Source: Butyrivibrio sp. XPD2006 (GTDB lineage Bacteria; Bacillota; Clostridia; Lachnospirales; Lachnospiraceae). Taken from it: a DNA stretch of 64,000 nt. Both the position numbers and the translations under genes were made by a program. The stretch is taken from positions 310,001 to 374,000 of the forward strand of contig NZ_ATVT01000003.1 of assembly GCF_000420865.1 (NCBI RefSeq), given 5' to 3'. The notes beneath the pieces are model-generated. The model was not told the origin of the DNA. It saw nothing but the letters and a program-made list of their open reading frames with translations, and did not search any database. This document shows, piece after piece, positions 53,672 through 62,243 of this stretch; positions within the stretch are counted from its first letter, which is position 1; every line of letters begins with the position of its first letter.

Positions 53672-54817
53672 GTGGGTAATTGTTTTAATTATGTACTGGC
53701 AAATATAGCATGTGCAGTTTTTCTGGGAACAGTGCTTTTTACCCTTGGAAGAGGTGTTGATAAGCAGATTTCCACAATGATCCTTATACGTATGGTTCGC
53801 CTTCTGGTTATTTATTTTGTGGCGGACTCTGTATGGATACTGTTTGAAAGCGGTGTATTTCATGTGAACAAAACAGTTTTCTATATATCAACTATTGTTC
53901 CTTACTTGTGTCTGTTGACCAGTGCCTGGCTGTGGTATCTTTACTGTGAGATAATCCAGGGGAACACGGATATTCTTACACCTAAAAAGACATTCATCAG
54001 CATTATAGCTTTCTATATTGCGCTGATAATTCTGTTTATCGGAATTTTTACGGATTACCTTATTGCCATTGATGATACAGGACATCTGGAATATGGCCCG
54101 TTATATATAGTTGTGCTCTGTGTGCCTTTCGGATATCTGATATATTCTTCAATTAAGGCGTTCTCCAGGGCATATACCAGCAACAGATATTATGATCACA
54201 GGCTGTATATGGCTATGGGGCTGTTCCCTATACCGCCAATTATCTGCGGAGTGGTGCAGTCTTTCTTCCTGACTGTCCCTGTCTTGTGCTACGGTGCGAC
54301 ATGTGCTGTTCTGTTTTTGTATATAACTGCTATAGAAAACCACATTTCCACCGATCCGCTGACTCAGATCAATAACCGCCAGGAGATGCAACGATATCTG
54401 ACTTTAAAGATGAAGTCCAAATCTCAGGGACTTAATCTGTATCTGATGATCCTTGATGTGGATCACTTTAAAGAGATTAATGACAAATATGGCCATATAG
54501 AGGGAGACAAGGCCCTGATAACTGTTGCCGAAGCAATGAAAGCTTCTTTTGAAGATTACAGGAGCAGAGCATTCCTGTCGAGATTTGGCGGTGATGAATT
54601 CATAGTGATAATGGAAGCTGAAAACGAACAGCAGGTTCAGGCGGCTGCGGATCTGATCCGCTCAAATATTACAAGTTTCAATGAGAATTCGGGAGCAGCT
54701 TTCAAGCTTGAGGCCAGCGTAGGATATGCCGCGTATGATTATGACAATCCGGTGACCATCCCCGAGCTGATTGCTCAGGCTGATGAGAAGCTGTATGAAA
54801 TGAAAAATAACCGGTAG
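53672..54817 (+). CDS. Membrane GGDEF-domain diguanylate cyclase
   Basis: A 381-residue protein with about six N-terminal membrane helices (residues 5-215) forming an unassigned sensor, then a GGDEF domain from about residue 225 (DPLTQINNRQEMQRYL, MILDVDHFKEINDKYGHIEGD, FGGDEFIVIM). GGDEF is intact, so it should make cyclic di-GMP. The upstream inhibitory-site RxxD is degenerate (RSRA), suggesting no product feedback. The GTG at 53672 has AGGAGG five bases upstream; the GTG at 53666 overlaps that site. The signal sensed is unknown. Confidence 0.85.
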   Translation: MGNCFNYVLANIACAVFLGTVLFTLGRGVDKQISTMILIRMVRLLVIYFVADSVWILFESGVFHVNKTVFYISTIVPYLCLLTSAWLWYLYCEIIQGNTDILTPKKTFISIIAFYIALIILFIGIFTDYLIAIDDTGHLEYGPLYIVVLCVPFGYLIYSSIKAFSRAYTSNRYYDHRLYMAMGLFPIPPIICGVVQSFFLTVPVLCYGATCAVLFLYITAIENHISTDPLTQINNRQEMQRYLTLKMKSKSQGLNLYLMILDVDHFKEINDKYGHIEGDKALITVAEAMKASFEDYRSRAFLSRFGGDEFIVIMEAENEQQVQAAADLIRSNITSFNENSGAAFKLEASVGYAAYDYDNPVTIPELIAQADEKLYEMKNNR

Positions 54818-54862
54818 AGCTACAGGATACCGATTATTATACTTAAAAACGGAAGAGTTGAC

Positions 54863-55327
54863 ATGAGACCAACACGTACTGAAAAAGAAAATGCCATAAG
54901 AGAGAAGATGATTGCCGAGCTGTATGCCAACAAGTACAACCAGTTCATAGGCTTTGAAATCCTGGAACTCAGCGCGACCTACAGCAAATCAAGAGTTAAG
55001 TGTGATGAGAGGCTTCATAATACTTACGGAAGTATCCACGGCGGAGCGCTGCTGTCCTTTGTTGATGCAATGGCAGGCGCAACCGGAAGTATGAGCGGAT
55101 ATTACGTCACAACCGTATCGGCTAATCTTAATTTTCTTTTACCGGCGGTGAATACAGAATACATATACTGCGAGTGCATGAAACTCAAGACAGGCAAGCA
55201 CATTCTGGTATTTGATATCAGAGTAACTGATGATGCGGGGAATCTGCTGGATAGCGGAGAATTCTCTTTTTATGCAAGTAAGGTTCCTGTGCTTGAGGGA
55301 AATCTGCAATTCGGTGAAAAGAAATAA
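54863..55327 (+). CDS. PaaI-type hotdog thioesterase
   Basis: A 154-residue hotdog-fold protein with the family core NTYGSIHGGALLSFVDAMAG (the H-G-G-x-L motif and an acidic catalytic residue) and the VTTVSANLNFLLPA strand. Such proteins hydrolyse acyl-CoA thioesters; substrate is not readable. GGAAGAG lies before the ATG, and the lipoprotein gene follows 18 bp later. Confidence 0.87.
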   Translation: MRPTRTEKENAIREKMIAELYANKYNQFIGFEILELSATYSKSRVKCDERLHNTYGSIHGGALLSFVDAMAGATGSMSGYYVTTVSANLNFLLPAVNTEYIYCECMKLKTGKHILVFDIRVTDDAGNLLDSGEFSFYASKVPVLEGNLQFGEKK

Positions 55328-55345
55328 ATAACCAGGGAGAGATTT

Positions 55346-56545
55346 ATGAAAAGAGTGAAGAAAGTTTTGGCTGTATCAACTGTATTGGTTGCAGCTATGG
55401 GATTATGCGCATGTGAGGACGGAGCACCGGCAGAGCTTGGTTATGCAGAGACAGAAAGCTCTGACAGCATCAGCGCCGAAGCTGCCTCTAAGGAGCAGAG
55501 CAGCGTTGCTGTAGAAGATACCGATGCAGAAGAAAACTCAGATACAGATGTTTCTGCAGAAGCTGATTCAAAAGCAGATTCAAGTGTAGATTCCGATGAA
55601 AACGAGGAGTTGTTTAAGGCTTTTATAGACGATGAAATTCCTGCAATCCGCATAAGCGAAGATGGAACAGAAGATACCTTTATGTATTCGGATCTCCCAC
55701 ATGATCCTGAGGACTGGGATAATGTCACTGTCAGCGATGAGAGGATCGATCTTGACAACGACGGTGAGAATGAGCTGATTCTTACAGGAGCAAACGGCGG
55801 AATGTATCTTGATGCGAGAGACGGTAAAGTTTATGTCCTTGCAGAGGGAGACGGTACAGCGTTCAGGCTTGACCATGCAGAGTATGAAGGTTCAACTTAC
55901 GTTGTTCACAGCGATACGACCCATGGCGGAAGACAGACCTATACCCTGGACAAATACAACGGAAAGGGTGAGATTGAGGATTCCTTCCAGCTGGCTGCTA
56001 TGTACTGGGATAATGAGTACGACTTATATGATCACGACAGTGAGTTTATTTTCCGCGACAAGAACATCACAATGGAAGAGTATGAGGCTCTGGCAAAAGA
56101 GATACTGGATGTGCCTACAAAGCTGGAGTGGGCTGAGAAAGTCGCTGAAAACGATATCAATTATCCTGATACGAGAAAAGAGCCTGTAAAGAATGACGGC
56201 ACTGAAGCTTTTACAATGCTCATTGATGAATTTGCCGGAGAATATACATATGTAAAAGATCAAAACGGACTGGGCGGAACTCTCAGCATTCGCCTGAACG
56301 AACTTGGCTATGATATAAATGACAATAATTCAAACGGCTACAGATTCCTTGCTAACGACAGTAATGTTGAGTACATTCAGGGCAACAGGATGATGATTGC
56401 ATATCCCGGGATGGTTTATTCGGATGGAGATGCTACCTTTAATTATTATGTTATAGTTAAGCACAACGGCTATTTATCAGTGTTTGAGGCGGATAGTAAA
56501 TACGAAAATCTGCAGTTTCTCTACACGGCATGGGTTAAATACTGA
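55346..56545 (+). CDS. Lipoprotein of unknown function with Ca-binding-like repeat
   Basis: A 399-residue predicted lipoprotein: a signal sequence ends in a lipobox-like LCAC (Cys about residue 23; Cys at -2 is uncommon). A Ser/Glu/Asp-rich linker leads to an external domain containing DLDNDGENELILTGANGG, which looks like an EF-hand/FG-GAP calcium loop. Aromatic and acidic residues follow. No known family; an extracellular binding role is inference. It is on the same strand right after the thioesterase. Confidence 0.7.
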   Translation: MKRVKKVLAVSTVLVAAMGLCACEDGAPAELGYAETESSDSISAEAASKEQSSVAVEDTDAEENSDTDVSAEADSKADSSVDSDENEELFKAFIDDEIPAIRISEDGTEDTFMYSDLPHDPEDWDNVTVSDERIDLDNDGENELILTGANGGMYLDARDGKVYVLAEGDGTAFRLDHAEYEGSTYVVHSDTTHGGRQTYTLDKYNGKGEIEDSFQLAAMYWDNEYDLYDHDSEFIFRDKNITMEEYEALAKEILDVPTKLEWAEKVAENDINYPDTRKEPVKNDGTEAFTMLIDEFAGEYTYVKDQNGLGGTLSIRLNELGYDINDNNSNGYRFLANDSNVEYIQGNRMMIAYPGMVYSDGDATFNYYVIVKHNGYLSVFEADSKYENLQFLYTAWVKY

Positions 56546-56552
56546 AAAACCC

Positions 56553-56581
56553 TTGACGAAATCGCATAAACATGGTATTGT
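56553..56581 (+). promoter_or_regulatory. Promoter of the rimP-nusA operon
   Basis: TTGACG (56553-56558) and TATTGT (56576-56581) with exactly 17 bp between, starting seven bases after the lipoprotein stop codon. Confidence 0.65.
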
Positions 56582-56596
56582 CTACATGTAAATTGT

Positions 56597-56627
56597 AAGT
56601 GGGCTTGAGCAGAGCCCACTTTATTTA
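56597..56627 (+). terminator. Leader hairpin upstream of rimP, candidate NusA-dependent attenuator
   Basis: AAGTGGGCT and AGCCCACTT form a perfect 9-bp stem with a seven-base loop, followed by TATTTA. It lies between the promoter and rimP. In B. subtilis nusA is autoregulated by termination in the leader of this operon; the same logic is inferred here. Confidence 0.6.
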
Positions 56628-56664
56628 TGCCCAAAAAGGCATAACACATATGAGGAATAGAATA

Positions 56665-57126
56665 ATGAAGAAAAGCGAAATTGAAGCAAAGACTGAAGCA
56701 ATGCTCGCACCAATCTGCGAGAAGTACGGTGTTAAGGTCTACGATGTCGAGTACGTCAAAGAGGCAGGGGAATGGTACCTCAGAGCCTACATTGACAAGG
56801 AAGGCGGCGTCAACATCAATGACTGTGTCGATGTAAACCACGCACTTTCCGATGCGCTTGATGCAGATGACTTTATTGAGGAAGCTTACACCTTGGAGGT
56901 CAGCAGTCCCGGACTTGGCAGACAGCTCAAGAAGGACAGGCACTTTGCGAACAGCATCGGTCAGGATGTTGAGCTTAAACTCTTTAAACCAAGAGACGGA
57001 GTTAAGGAGTTTGCCGGTACACTGAAGAGCTTTGATGACTCAACGGTTACCGTAACTATAAATAATGAAGACGAAACTTTTATAAGAAAAGAGATATCAG
57101 TTATTAAGCTTGCTCTGGATTTTTGA
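56665..57126 (+). CDS. rimP: Ribosome maturation factor RimP
   Basis: A 153-residue RimP (YlxS) with VYDVEYVKEAGEWYLRAYID, the VSSPGLGRQLKKD loop and the C-terminal SH3-like part. It helps assemble the 30S subunit. The ATG at 56665 is chosen over 56599 and 56650 because the AGGAA site and the family start agree with it. It leads the rimP-nusA-rnpM-ylxQ-infB-rbfA operon. Confidence 0.93.
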   Translation: MKKSEIEAKTEAMLAPICEKYGVKVYDVEYVKEAGEWYLRAYIDKEGGVNINDCVDVNHALSDALDADDFIEEAYTLEVSSPGLGRQLKKDRHFANSIGQDVELKLFKPRDGVKEFAGTLKSFDDSTVTVTINNEDETFIRKEISVIKLALDF

Positions 57127-57149
57127 TCCGGACGGAAATGGAGATTACG

Positions 57150-58310
57150 ATGAGTAAAGAATTAATGGATGCCCTTGAGCTACTTGAGAAAGAGAAGAAC
57201 ATCAGCAAGGATTCACTTTTTGATGCTATTGAGAACTCTCTTATCACAGCATGCAAGAACAACTTCGGCAAGGCTGAGAACATCAGAGTAGAAGTTGACA
57301 GAGAGAGCTGCGATTTCAAGTGCTACGCAGACAAGGAAGTTGTTGAAACTGCAGATGATGTAATGGATCCTAACCTTGAGATCTCACTTGACGATGCCAA
57401 GAAGATTACCAAGAAAGCCAAGGTTGGAGATATCGTTCCTGTATCTCTCAATTCCAAGGAGTTTGGACGTATCGCAACACAGAACGCCAAGAACGTTATC
57501 CTTCAGAAGATCCGTGAGGAGGAGCGTGGCGCTATCTATAATGAGTACTTCGAGAAGGAGCATGACATCGTAACAGGTGTTGTTCAGAGATTCATCGGTA
57601 AGAACATCTCTATCAACCTTGGAAGAGCAGATGCGATCCTCAATGAGAATGAGCAGGTTAAGACTGAGGTTTACAGACCTACACAGCGTCTTAGAGTATA
57701 TGTACTTGAAGTTAAGAACGGTTCAAAGGGACCAAGGATTCTTGTATCCCGTACACACCCCGATCTTGTAAAGAGACTCTTCGAGCAGGAAGTTGCTGAG
57801 ATCCAGGACGGTACTGTTGAGATCAAGTCAATTGCAAGAGAAGCAGGAAGCCGTACAAAGATTGCTGTTTATTCCAAGGATCCTAATGTAGATGCGGTTG
57901 GCGCATGCGTAGGTGTTAACGGAAGCAGAGTTAACCTCATTGTTGATGAGCTCGGCGGCGAGAAGATCGACGTTATCAACTGGGATGAGAACCCCGGTAA
58001 CCTCATTCAGAATGCTCTTTCACCTGCCAAGATCGTAGCAGTATTTGCTGATCCTGAGGAGAAGAGTGCCAAGGTTGTTGTTCCTGATTATCAGCTTTCA
58101 CTTGCCATCGGTAAGGAAGGTCAGAATGCAAGACTTGCAGCAAGACTTACAGGCTACAAGATCGATATCAAGGATGAGACACACGCTAAGGATGCACCCG
58201 GATTCCGTATGGAAGACTACCTCGATGATGAAGATGAGTACGATGAGGAGTATGAGGGCGAGTACGAGGAAGAATACGAAGAGGCACCTGAAGAGGGCGC
58301 TGAGGAGTAA
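57150..58310 (+). CDS. nusA: Transcription elongation/termination factor NusA
   Basis: A 386-residue protein. N-terminal RNA polymerase-binding domain, S1 domain (GVVQRFIGKNISINLGRADA), two KH domains (GVNGSRVNLIVDELGGEKID and AIGKEGQNARLAARLTGYKI) and a very acidic C-terminal tail. It modulates pausing and termination. The ATG at 57150 follows GGAG; the ORF could extend to 57123 but that lacks a site. Its gene sits just downstream of a leader hairpin that may respond to its level. Confidence 0.95.
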   Translation: MSKELMDALELLEKEKNISKDSLFDAIENSLITACKNNFGKAENIRVEVDRESCDFKCYADKEVVETADDVMDPNLEISLDDAKKITKKAKVGDIVPVSLNSKEFGRIATQNAKNVILQKIREEERGAIYNEYFEKEHDIVTGVVQRFIGKNISINLGRADAILNENEQVKTEVYRPTQRLRVYVLEVKNGSKGPRILVSRTHPDLVKRLFEQEVAEIQDGTVEIKSIAREAGSRTKIAVYSKDPNVDAVGACVGVNGSRVNLIVDELGGEKIDVINWDENPGNLIQNALSPAKIVAVFADPEEKSAKVVVPDYQLSLAIGKEGQNARLAARLTGYKIDIKDETHAKDAPGFRMEDYLDDEDEYDEEYEGEYEEEYEEAPEEGAEE

Positions 58311-58333
58311 CTCGCACTTCGATTGGAGAATAC

Positions 58334-58591
58334 ATGCAAAAGAAAATTCCCATGAGAAAATGTGTCGGCTGTGGTGAGATGAAGGAAAAGAAGGAACTGA
58401 TCAGGGTCATCAAGACACCTGAAGATGAGATACTTCTTGATACCACCGGAAGGGCCAATGGCAGAGGAGCATATATATGCTGCAATGCCGAATGCCTGAA
58501 AAAGGCAGTTAAGAACAGAGGCCTGGAGAGATCACTGAAGTCGCATATACCGACAGACGTGCTTGAGCGAATGGAAAAGGAGCTTGGCTAA
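58334..58591 (+). CDS. rnpM: YlxR/RnpM, RNase P modulator (DUF448)
   Basis: An 85-residue small basic protein with the family start RKCVGCGEMKEKKELIRV and GRGAYICCNAECLKKAVKNRGLERS. The B. subtilis member binds RNase P and modulates it. Position between nusA and the L7Ae-like gene is the family's standard place. Confidence 0.93.
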   Translation: MQKKIPMRKCVGCGEMKEKKELIRVIKTPEDEILLDTTGRANGRGAYICCNAECLKKAVKNRGLERSLKSHIPTDVLERMEKELG

Positions 58592-58593
58592 AG

Positions 58594-58932
58594 TTGGATT
58601 TAAATAAGGTTTATTCTTTGCTTGGTCTTTGTATGAGAGCAGGTAAAGTTAAAAGCGGGGAAACAGCCGTGATGGATGCGATCCGCAAAAGAAAGGCCTG
58701 TTTGGTCATCGTTGCAGAAGATGCATCGGAGAATACCACCAAACAGTTTAGCGATAAGTGTAAGTATTATAACGTCCCGATAGTTTTCTTTGGAGACATG
58801 GAAAAACTGGGACATGCAATTGGTAAGGATGTTCGAACTAGTCTGGCAATAACGGACAAAGGTCTGTCTGAGTCACTTCGGAAGAACTTACTCGAAGAAA
58901 CAAGTGGAGGAAATGCGAATGGCAAAAATTAA
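58594..58932 (+). CDS. L7Ae/L30e-family RNA-binding protein YlxQ
   Basis: A 112-residue protein of the ribosomal L7Ae family: LLGLCMRAGKVKSGETAV, LVIVAEDASENTTKQF and DVRTSLAITDKGLS. Start is a TTG at 58594 with an AGGAG site about 11 bases before; no ATG fits. It overlaps infB by 14 bp. Its exact RNA target is not known. Confidence 0.88.
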   Translation: MDLNKVYSLLGLCMRAGKVKSGETAVMDAIRKRKACLVIVAEDASENTTKQFSDKCKYYNVPIVFFGDMEKLGHAIGKDVRTSLAITDKGLSESLRKNLLEETSGGNANGKN

Positions 58933-61804
58933 AATATCCGAACTTGCGGGAGAGCTTGGATGCGAGGCAAAAGAGCTGATAGCTTTTTTGCAGGAAAAAG
59001 GAATAGAAGCAAAACGCTCTAACAGTTCAATAGAAGAGACAGATGCTGAGGTTGCCAGAAAGAAATTTGGTAAGACTGAGGAAAAGAGCGCTTCTGCAGA
59101 GAAGCCAAAGAAGGCTGTAGAAGCACCAAAGGCAGAGGAAGCTCCCAAGGCTGCAGAGCCTAAGAAAGAGGCTGCAAAAGAGCCTGAGAATCAGGCTCCC
59201 AAGGCTTCTGACCAGGCACCTGTTAAGAAAAAGAAGAAGATCATTGTTGTTACAAACAACAACAATTCCCAGAGAGGCGGTCAGAGCCAGCAGGGCGGAA
59301 ACGGAAACAGGGATTTCGGAAACAGAAACCGTGACAACAGAAACCAGGGCGGTAACGGTCAGGGACAGAGAAGACCTACATTTGCTCAGGCTCAGAATAC
59401 ATATCGTCCTATCAAGCCTCTGACAGCACCATCACAGATGGAGAGCTACAACCAGCCTATCAATAAGTCAGTGCAGCCTAAGCCCGCTCCCAAGAAGGAA
59501 GCACCGGTTACCGAGGCACAGACAGCACCTGTACAGAACACAGCACCTGTTCAGCAGAGTGCACCTGCTCAGCAGCAGGCACCTGCAAGACCTGCACAGC
59601 AGGCACCTTCAAGACCTGCAGCACCTGCACAGGGAAGGGATAACAGAGACAACAGAGACAATAGAGATAACAGGGATGGCAGGGATAACAGAGACAACAG
59701 AAATTCTCAGAGAGGCGACAGACCTGCATTCCAGGGCGGAAGAAACGACAGAAACGATAGAAACGACAGAAATGACCGCGGCCCTTCAAACGGCGGTGGA
59801 AAGTTCGGCGGCAAGGACAACAGATTTGGCGGCAAGAACGACAACAAGGGTGGCCAGAGAGGCGGCTTTGATGGCGCAGCTGACAGACCTGAGGGCGGAC
59901 ATGATCAGAGACGCCGTCAGAACCAGGATAAGGATAAGAGAAACAAGAAGGACTTTGCTCTTGAGCAGGAAGAGATGATGCCAAGAAGCAAGAGAGTCGG
60001 CAGATTCATCAAGCCTGAAGTTAAGAAGGTAGAGGAGCCTGAGGAGCAGATCAAGGTTATTACAATTCCTGAGAAGGTTTCCATCAAAGAGCTTGCTGAG
60101 AAGATGAAGATGCAGCCTTCTGTTATCATCAAGAAGCTCTTCATGGCAGGTCAGATTTCAACTGTTAACACAGAGCTTAGCTATGAGGATGCTGAGAATA
60201 TCGCAGCAGATTATGATATCCTTTGCGAGAAGGAGATTCCTGTAGACGTTATCGAAGAACTTCTTAAGGAAGAAGACGATGCACCTGAGACACTCAAGAA
60301 GAGACCTCCTGTTGTCTGCGTAATGGGTCACGTTGACCACGGTAAAACATCACTCCTTGATGCTATCCGTAAGACATCCGTTACAGACAGAGAGGCAGGC
60401 GGAATCACACAGAGAATCGGTGCTTATACAGTATCTGTTCATGATCAGAAGATCACATTCCTTGATACTCCCGGTCATGAGGCATTCACAGCAATGCGTA
60501 TGCGCGGTGCCAATTCAACAGATATCGCAGTACTTGTAGTTGCTGCCGATGACGGTGTAATGCCTCAGACAGTAGAGGCTATCAACCATGCCAAGGCTGC
60601 AGAGGTTGAGATCATCGTTGCCGTAAACAAGATTGATAAGCCCAATGCCAACATCGACCGCGTTAAGCAGGAGATGACAGAGTATGGTCTTGTATCCACA
60701 GACTGGGGCGGAACAACTGAGTTCGTACCTGTTTCTGCTAAATCAGGCGAAGGTATCGAGGACCTCCTTGAGACCATTATCCTTACAGCAGACATCCTTG
60801 AGCTCAAGGCTAATCCTGACAGAGAGGCAAGAGGACTTGTCCTCGAGGCAAGACTTGATAAGGGCCGTGGTCCTGTAGCTAACGTTCTTGTTCAGAAGGG
60901 AACACTTCACGTAGGTGACTTTATTTCTGCCGGAGCAAGCTCGGGTAAGGTTAGAGCCATGGTTGATGATAAGGGCAACAAGCTTAAGGAAGCTCGTCCT
61001 TCACAGCCTGTTGAGATCCTTGGTCTTTCAGATGTTCCAAATGCCGGTGAGGTATTCCTTGGACACGAGACAGATAAAGAAGCTAAGCAGTATGCAAACA
61101 CATACCTTCAGCAGCACAAGAAAGACCTTATTGAAGAGACTAAGGCTAAGATGTCACTTGATGATCTTTACTCCAAGATTGAGGAAGGAAGACTTCAGGA
61201 ACTCAACATCATCATCAAGGCCGATGTACAGGGTAGCGTAGAGGCCCTCAAGCAGAGTCTTCTTAAGCTTTCCAACGAGGAAGTTGTTGTTAAGGTTATT
61301 CACGGTGGCGTTGGTGCCATCAATGAGTCTGATGTAACCCTTGCTGCAGCATCAAATGCTATCATCATCGGATTTGATGTTCGTCCTGATGCAACAGCCA
61401 AGAGCATGGCTGAGCACGAAGGCGTAGAGATCAAGCTTTACAAGGTTATCTATCAGGCAATTGAGGAGATTGAGTATGCTATGAAGGGTATGCTTGCTCC
61501 TATCTACGAAGAGAGAGTTACAGGACACGCAGAAGTTCGTCAGATATTCAAGGCATCCAAGGTTGGTAACATCGCCGGTGCATTTGTCAAGGACGGTGTC
61601 ATCAAGAAGGATTGCAAGGTACGTATCTACAGAGAAGACGACATGATCTTCGAGGGAGACCTTGGTTCACTTAAGAGATTCAAGGACGACGTTAAGGAAG
61701 TTAAGGAAGGCTTCGAGTGCGGTCTTGTATTTGACGGCTTTGACCAGATCCATGAAGGAGACAGGGTAGAAGCTTATGAGATGGTTGAGGTACCTCGTAC
61801 CTGA
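58919..61804 (+). CDS. infB: Translation initiation factor IF-2
   Basis: A 961-residue GTPase. The N-terminal IF2_N module (ISELAGELGCEAKELIAFLQ) is followed by an acidic Ala/Pro/Lys-rich arm, a Gln-rich part and an Arg/Asn/Asp/Gly-rich stretch of DNR and RND tandem triplets (about residues 240-340). Core domains follow: G1 GHVDHGKTSLLDAIR (about 469), DTPGHEAFTAMR, NKIDKPNAN, then domains II-IV. ATG 58919 is eight bases from GTGGAGG; ATG 58913 is only two from it. IF-2 places initiator tRNA on the ribosome. Confidence 0.96.
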   Translation: MAKIKISELAGELGCEAKELIAFLQEKGIEAKRSNSSIEETDAEVARKKFGKTEEKSASAEKPKKAVEAPKAEEAPKAAEPKKEAAKEPENQAPKASDQAPVKKKKKIIVVTNNNNSQRGGQSQQGGNGNRDFGNRNRDNRNQGGNGQGQRRPTFAQAQNTYRPIKPLTAPSQMESYNQPINKSVQPKPAPKKEAPVTEAQTAPVQNTAPVQQSAPAQQQAPARPAQQAPSRPAAPAQGRDNRDNRDNRDNRDGRDNRDNRNSQRGDRPAFQGGRNDRNDRNDRNDRGPSNGGGKFGGKDNRFGGKNDNKGGQRGGFDGAADRPEGGHDQRRRQNQDKDKRNKKDFALEQEEMMPRSKRVGRFIKPEVKKVEEPEEQIKVITIPEKVSIKELAEKMKMQPSVIIKKLFMAGQISTVNTELSYEDAENIAADYDILCEKEIPVDVIEELLKEEDDAPETLKKRPPVVCVMGHVDHGKTSLLDAIRKTSVTDREAGGITQRIGAYTVSVHDQKITFLDTPGHEAFTAMRMRGANSTDIAVLVVAADDGVMPQTVEAINHAKAAEVEIIVAVNKIDKPNANIDRVKQEMTEYGLVSTDWGGTTEFVPVSAKSGEGIEDLLETIILTADILELKANPDREARGLVLEARLDKGRGPVANVLVQKGTLHVGDFISAGASSGKVRAMVDDKGNKLKEARPSQPVEILGLSDVPNAGEVFLGHETDKEAKQYANTYLQQHKKDLIEETKAKMSLDDLYSKIEEGRLQELNIIIKADVQGSVEALKQSLLKLSNEEVVVKVIHGGVGAINESDVTLAAASNAIIIGFDVRPDATAKSMAEHEGVEIKLYKVIYQAIEEIEYAMKGMLAPIYEERVTGHAEVRQIFKASKVGNIAGAFVKDGVIKKDCKVRIYREDDMIFEGDLGSLKRFKDDVKEVKEGFECGLVFDGFDQIHEGDRVEAYEMVEVPRT

Positions 61805-61820
61805 CCACTGAGGTTACAGA

Positions 61821-62243
61821 ATGAGAAAAAACAGCAATAAAAACAGAAGAATAAACGGTGAGGTTATGAAGGTCATTTCCGAGGCAATCCGTTATAGCAA
61901 GGATCCGAGGATAAGCCCCTTTACATCCGTAATGGATGTAGAGGTTGCACCTGACCTTAAGACCTGTAAGGTATGGGTTACCGTAATGGGCAACGAAGAG
62001 GACAGAGCAAGAACCCAGGAGGGACTTAAGTCTGCTTCGGGATACATTCGTTCAACCCTTGCCAAGGAACTGAACATGAGATACACACCGGAGCTCCGCT
62101 TTATCATGGATGACTCCATCGAGTATGCAATCAATATGTCCAAGAAGATTGATGAAGTTACTGCCAAGGATAACGAGGCAAGACTTGCTCGCGGAGAGAG
62201 CCTTGATGAAGAGGAATCCACTGAGGATCAGGAGGAAGAATGA
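61821..62243 (+). CDS. rbfA: 30S ribosome-binding factor A
   Basis: A 140-residue KH-fold protein with the RbfA pattern (RINGEVMKVISEAIRYSKDP, VEVAPDLKTCKVWVTVMG, RYTPELRFIMDDSIEYA) and an acidic Glu/Asp-rich tail longer than usual. It matures 16S rRNA ends. It overlaps nrnA by four bases. Confidence 0.94.
   Translation: MRKNSNKNRRINGEVMKVISEAIRYSKDPRISPFTSVMDVEVAPDLKTCKVWVTVMGNEEDRARTQEGLKSASGYIRSTLAKELNMRYTPELRFIMDDSIEYAINMSKKIDEVTAKDNEARLARGESLDEEESTEDQEEE

Noticed and set aside
59638..59800. Short tandem repeats as a possible CRISPR array
   Set aside because: The repeats are codon triplets of the IF-2 reading frame, with no spacers of constant length.
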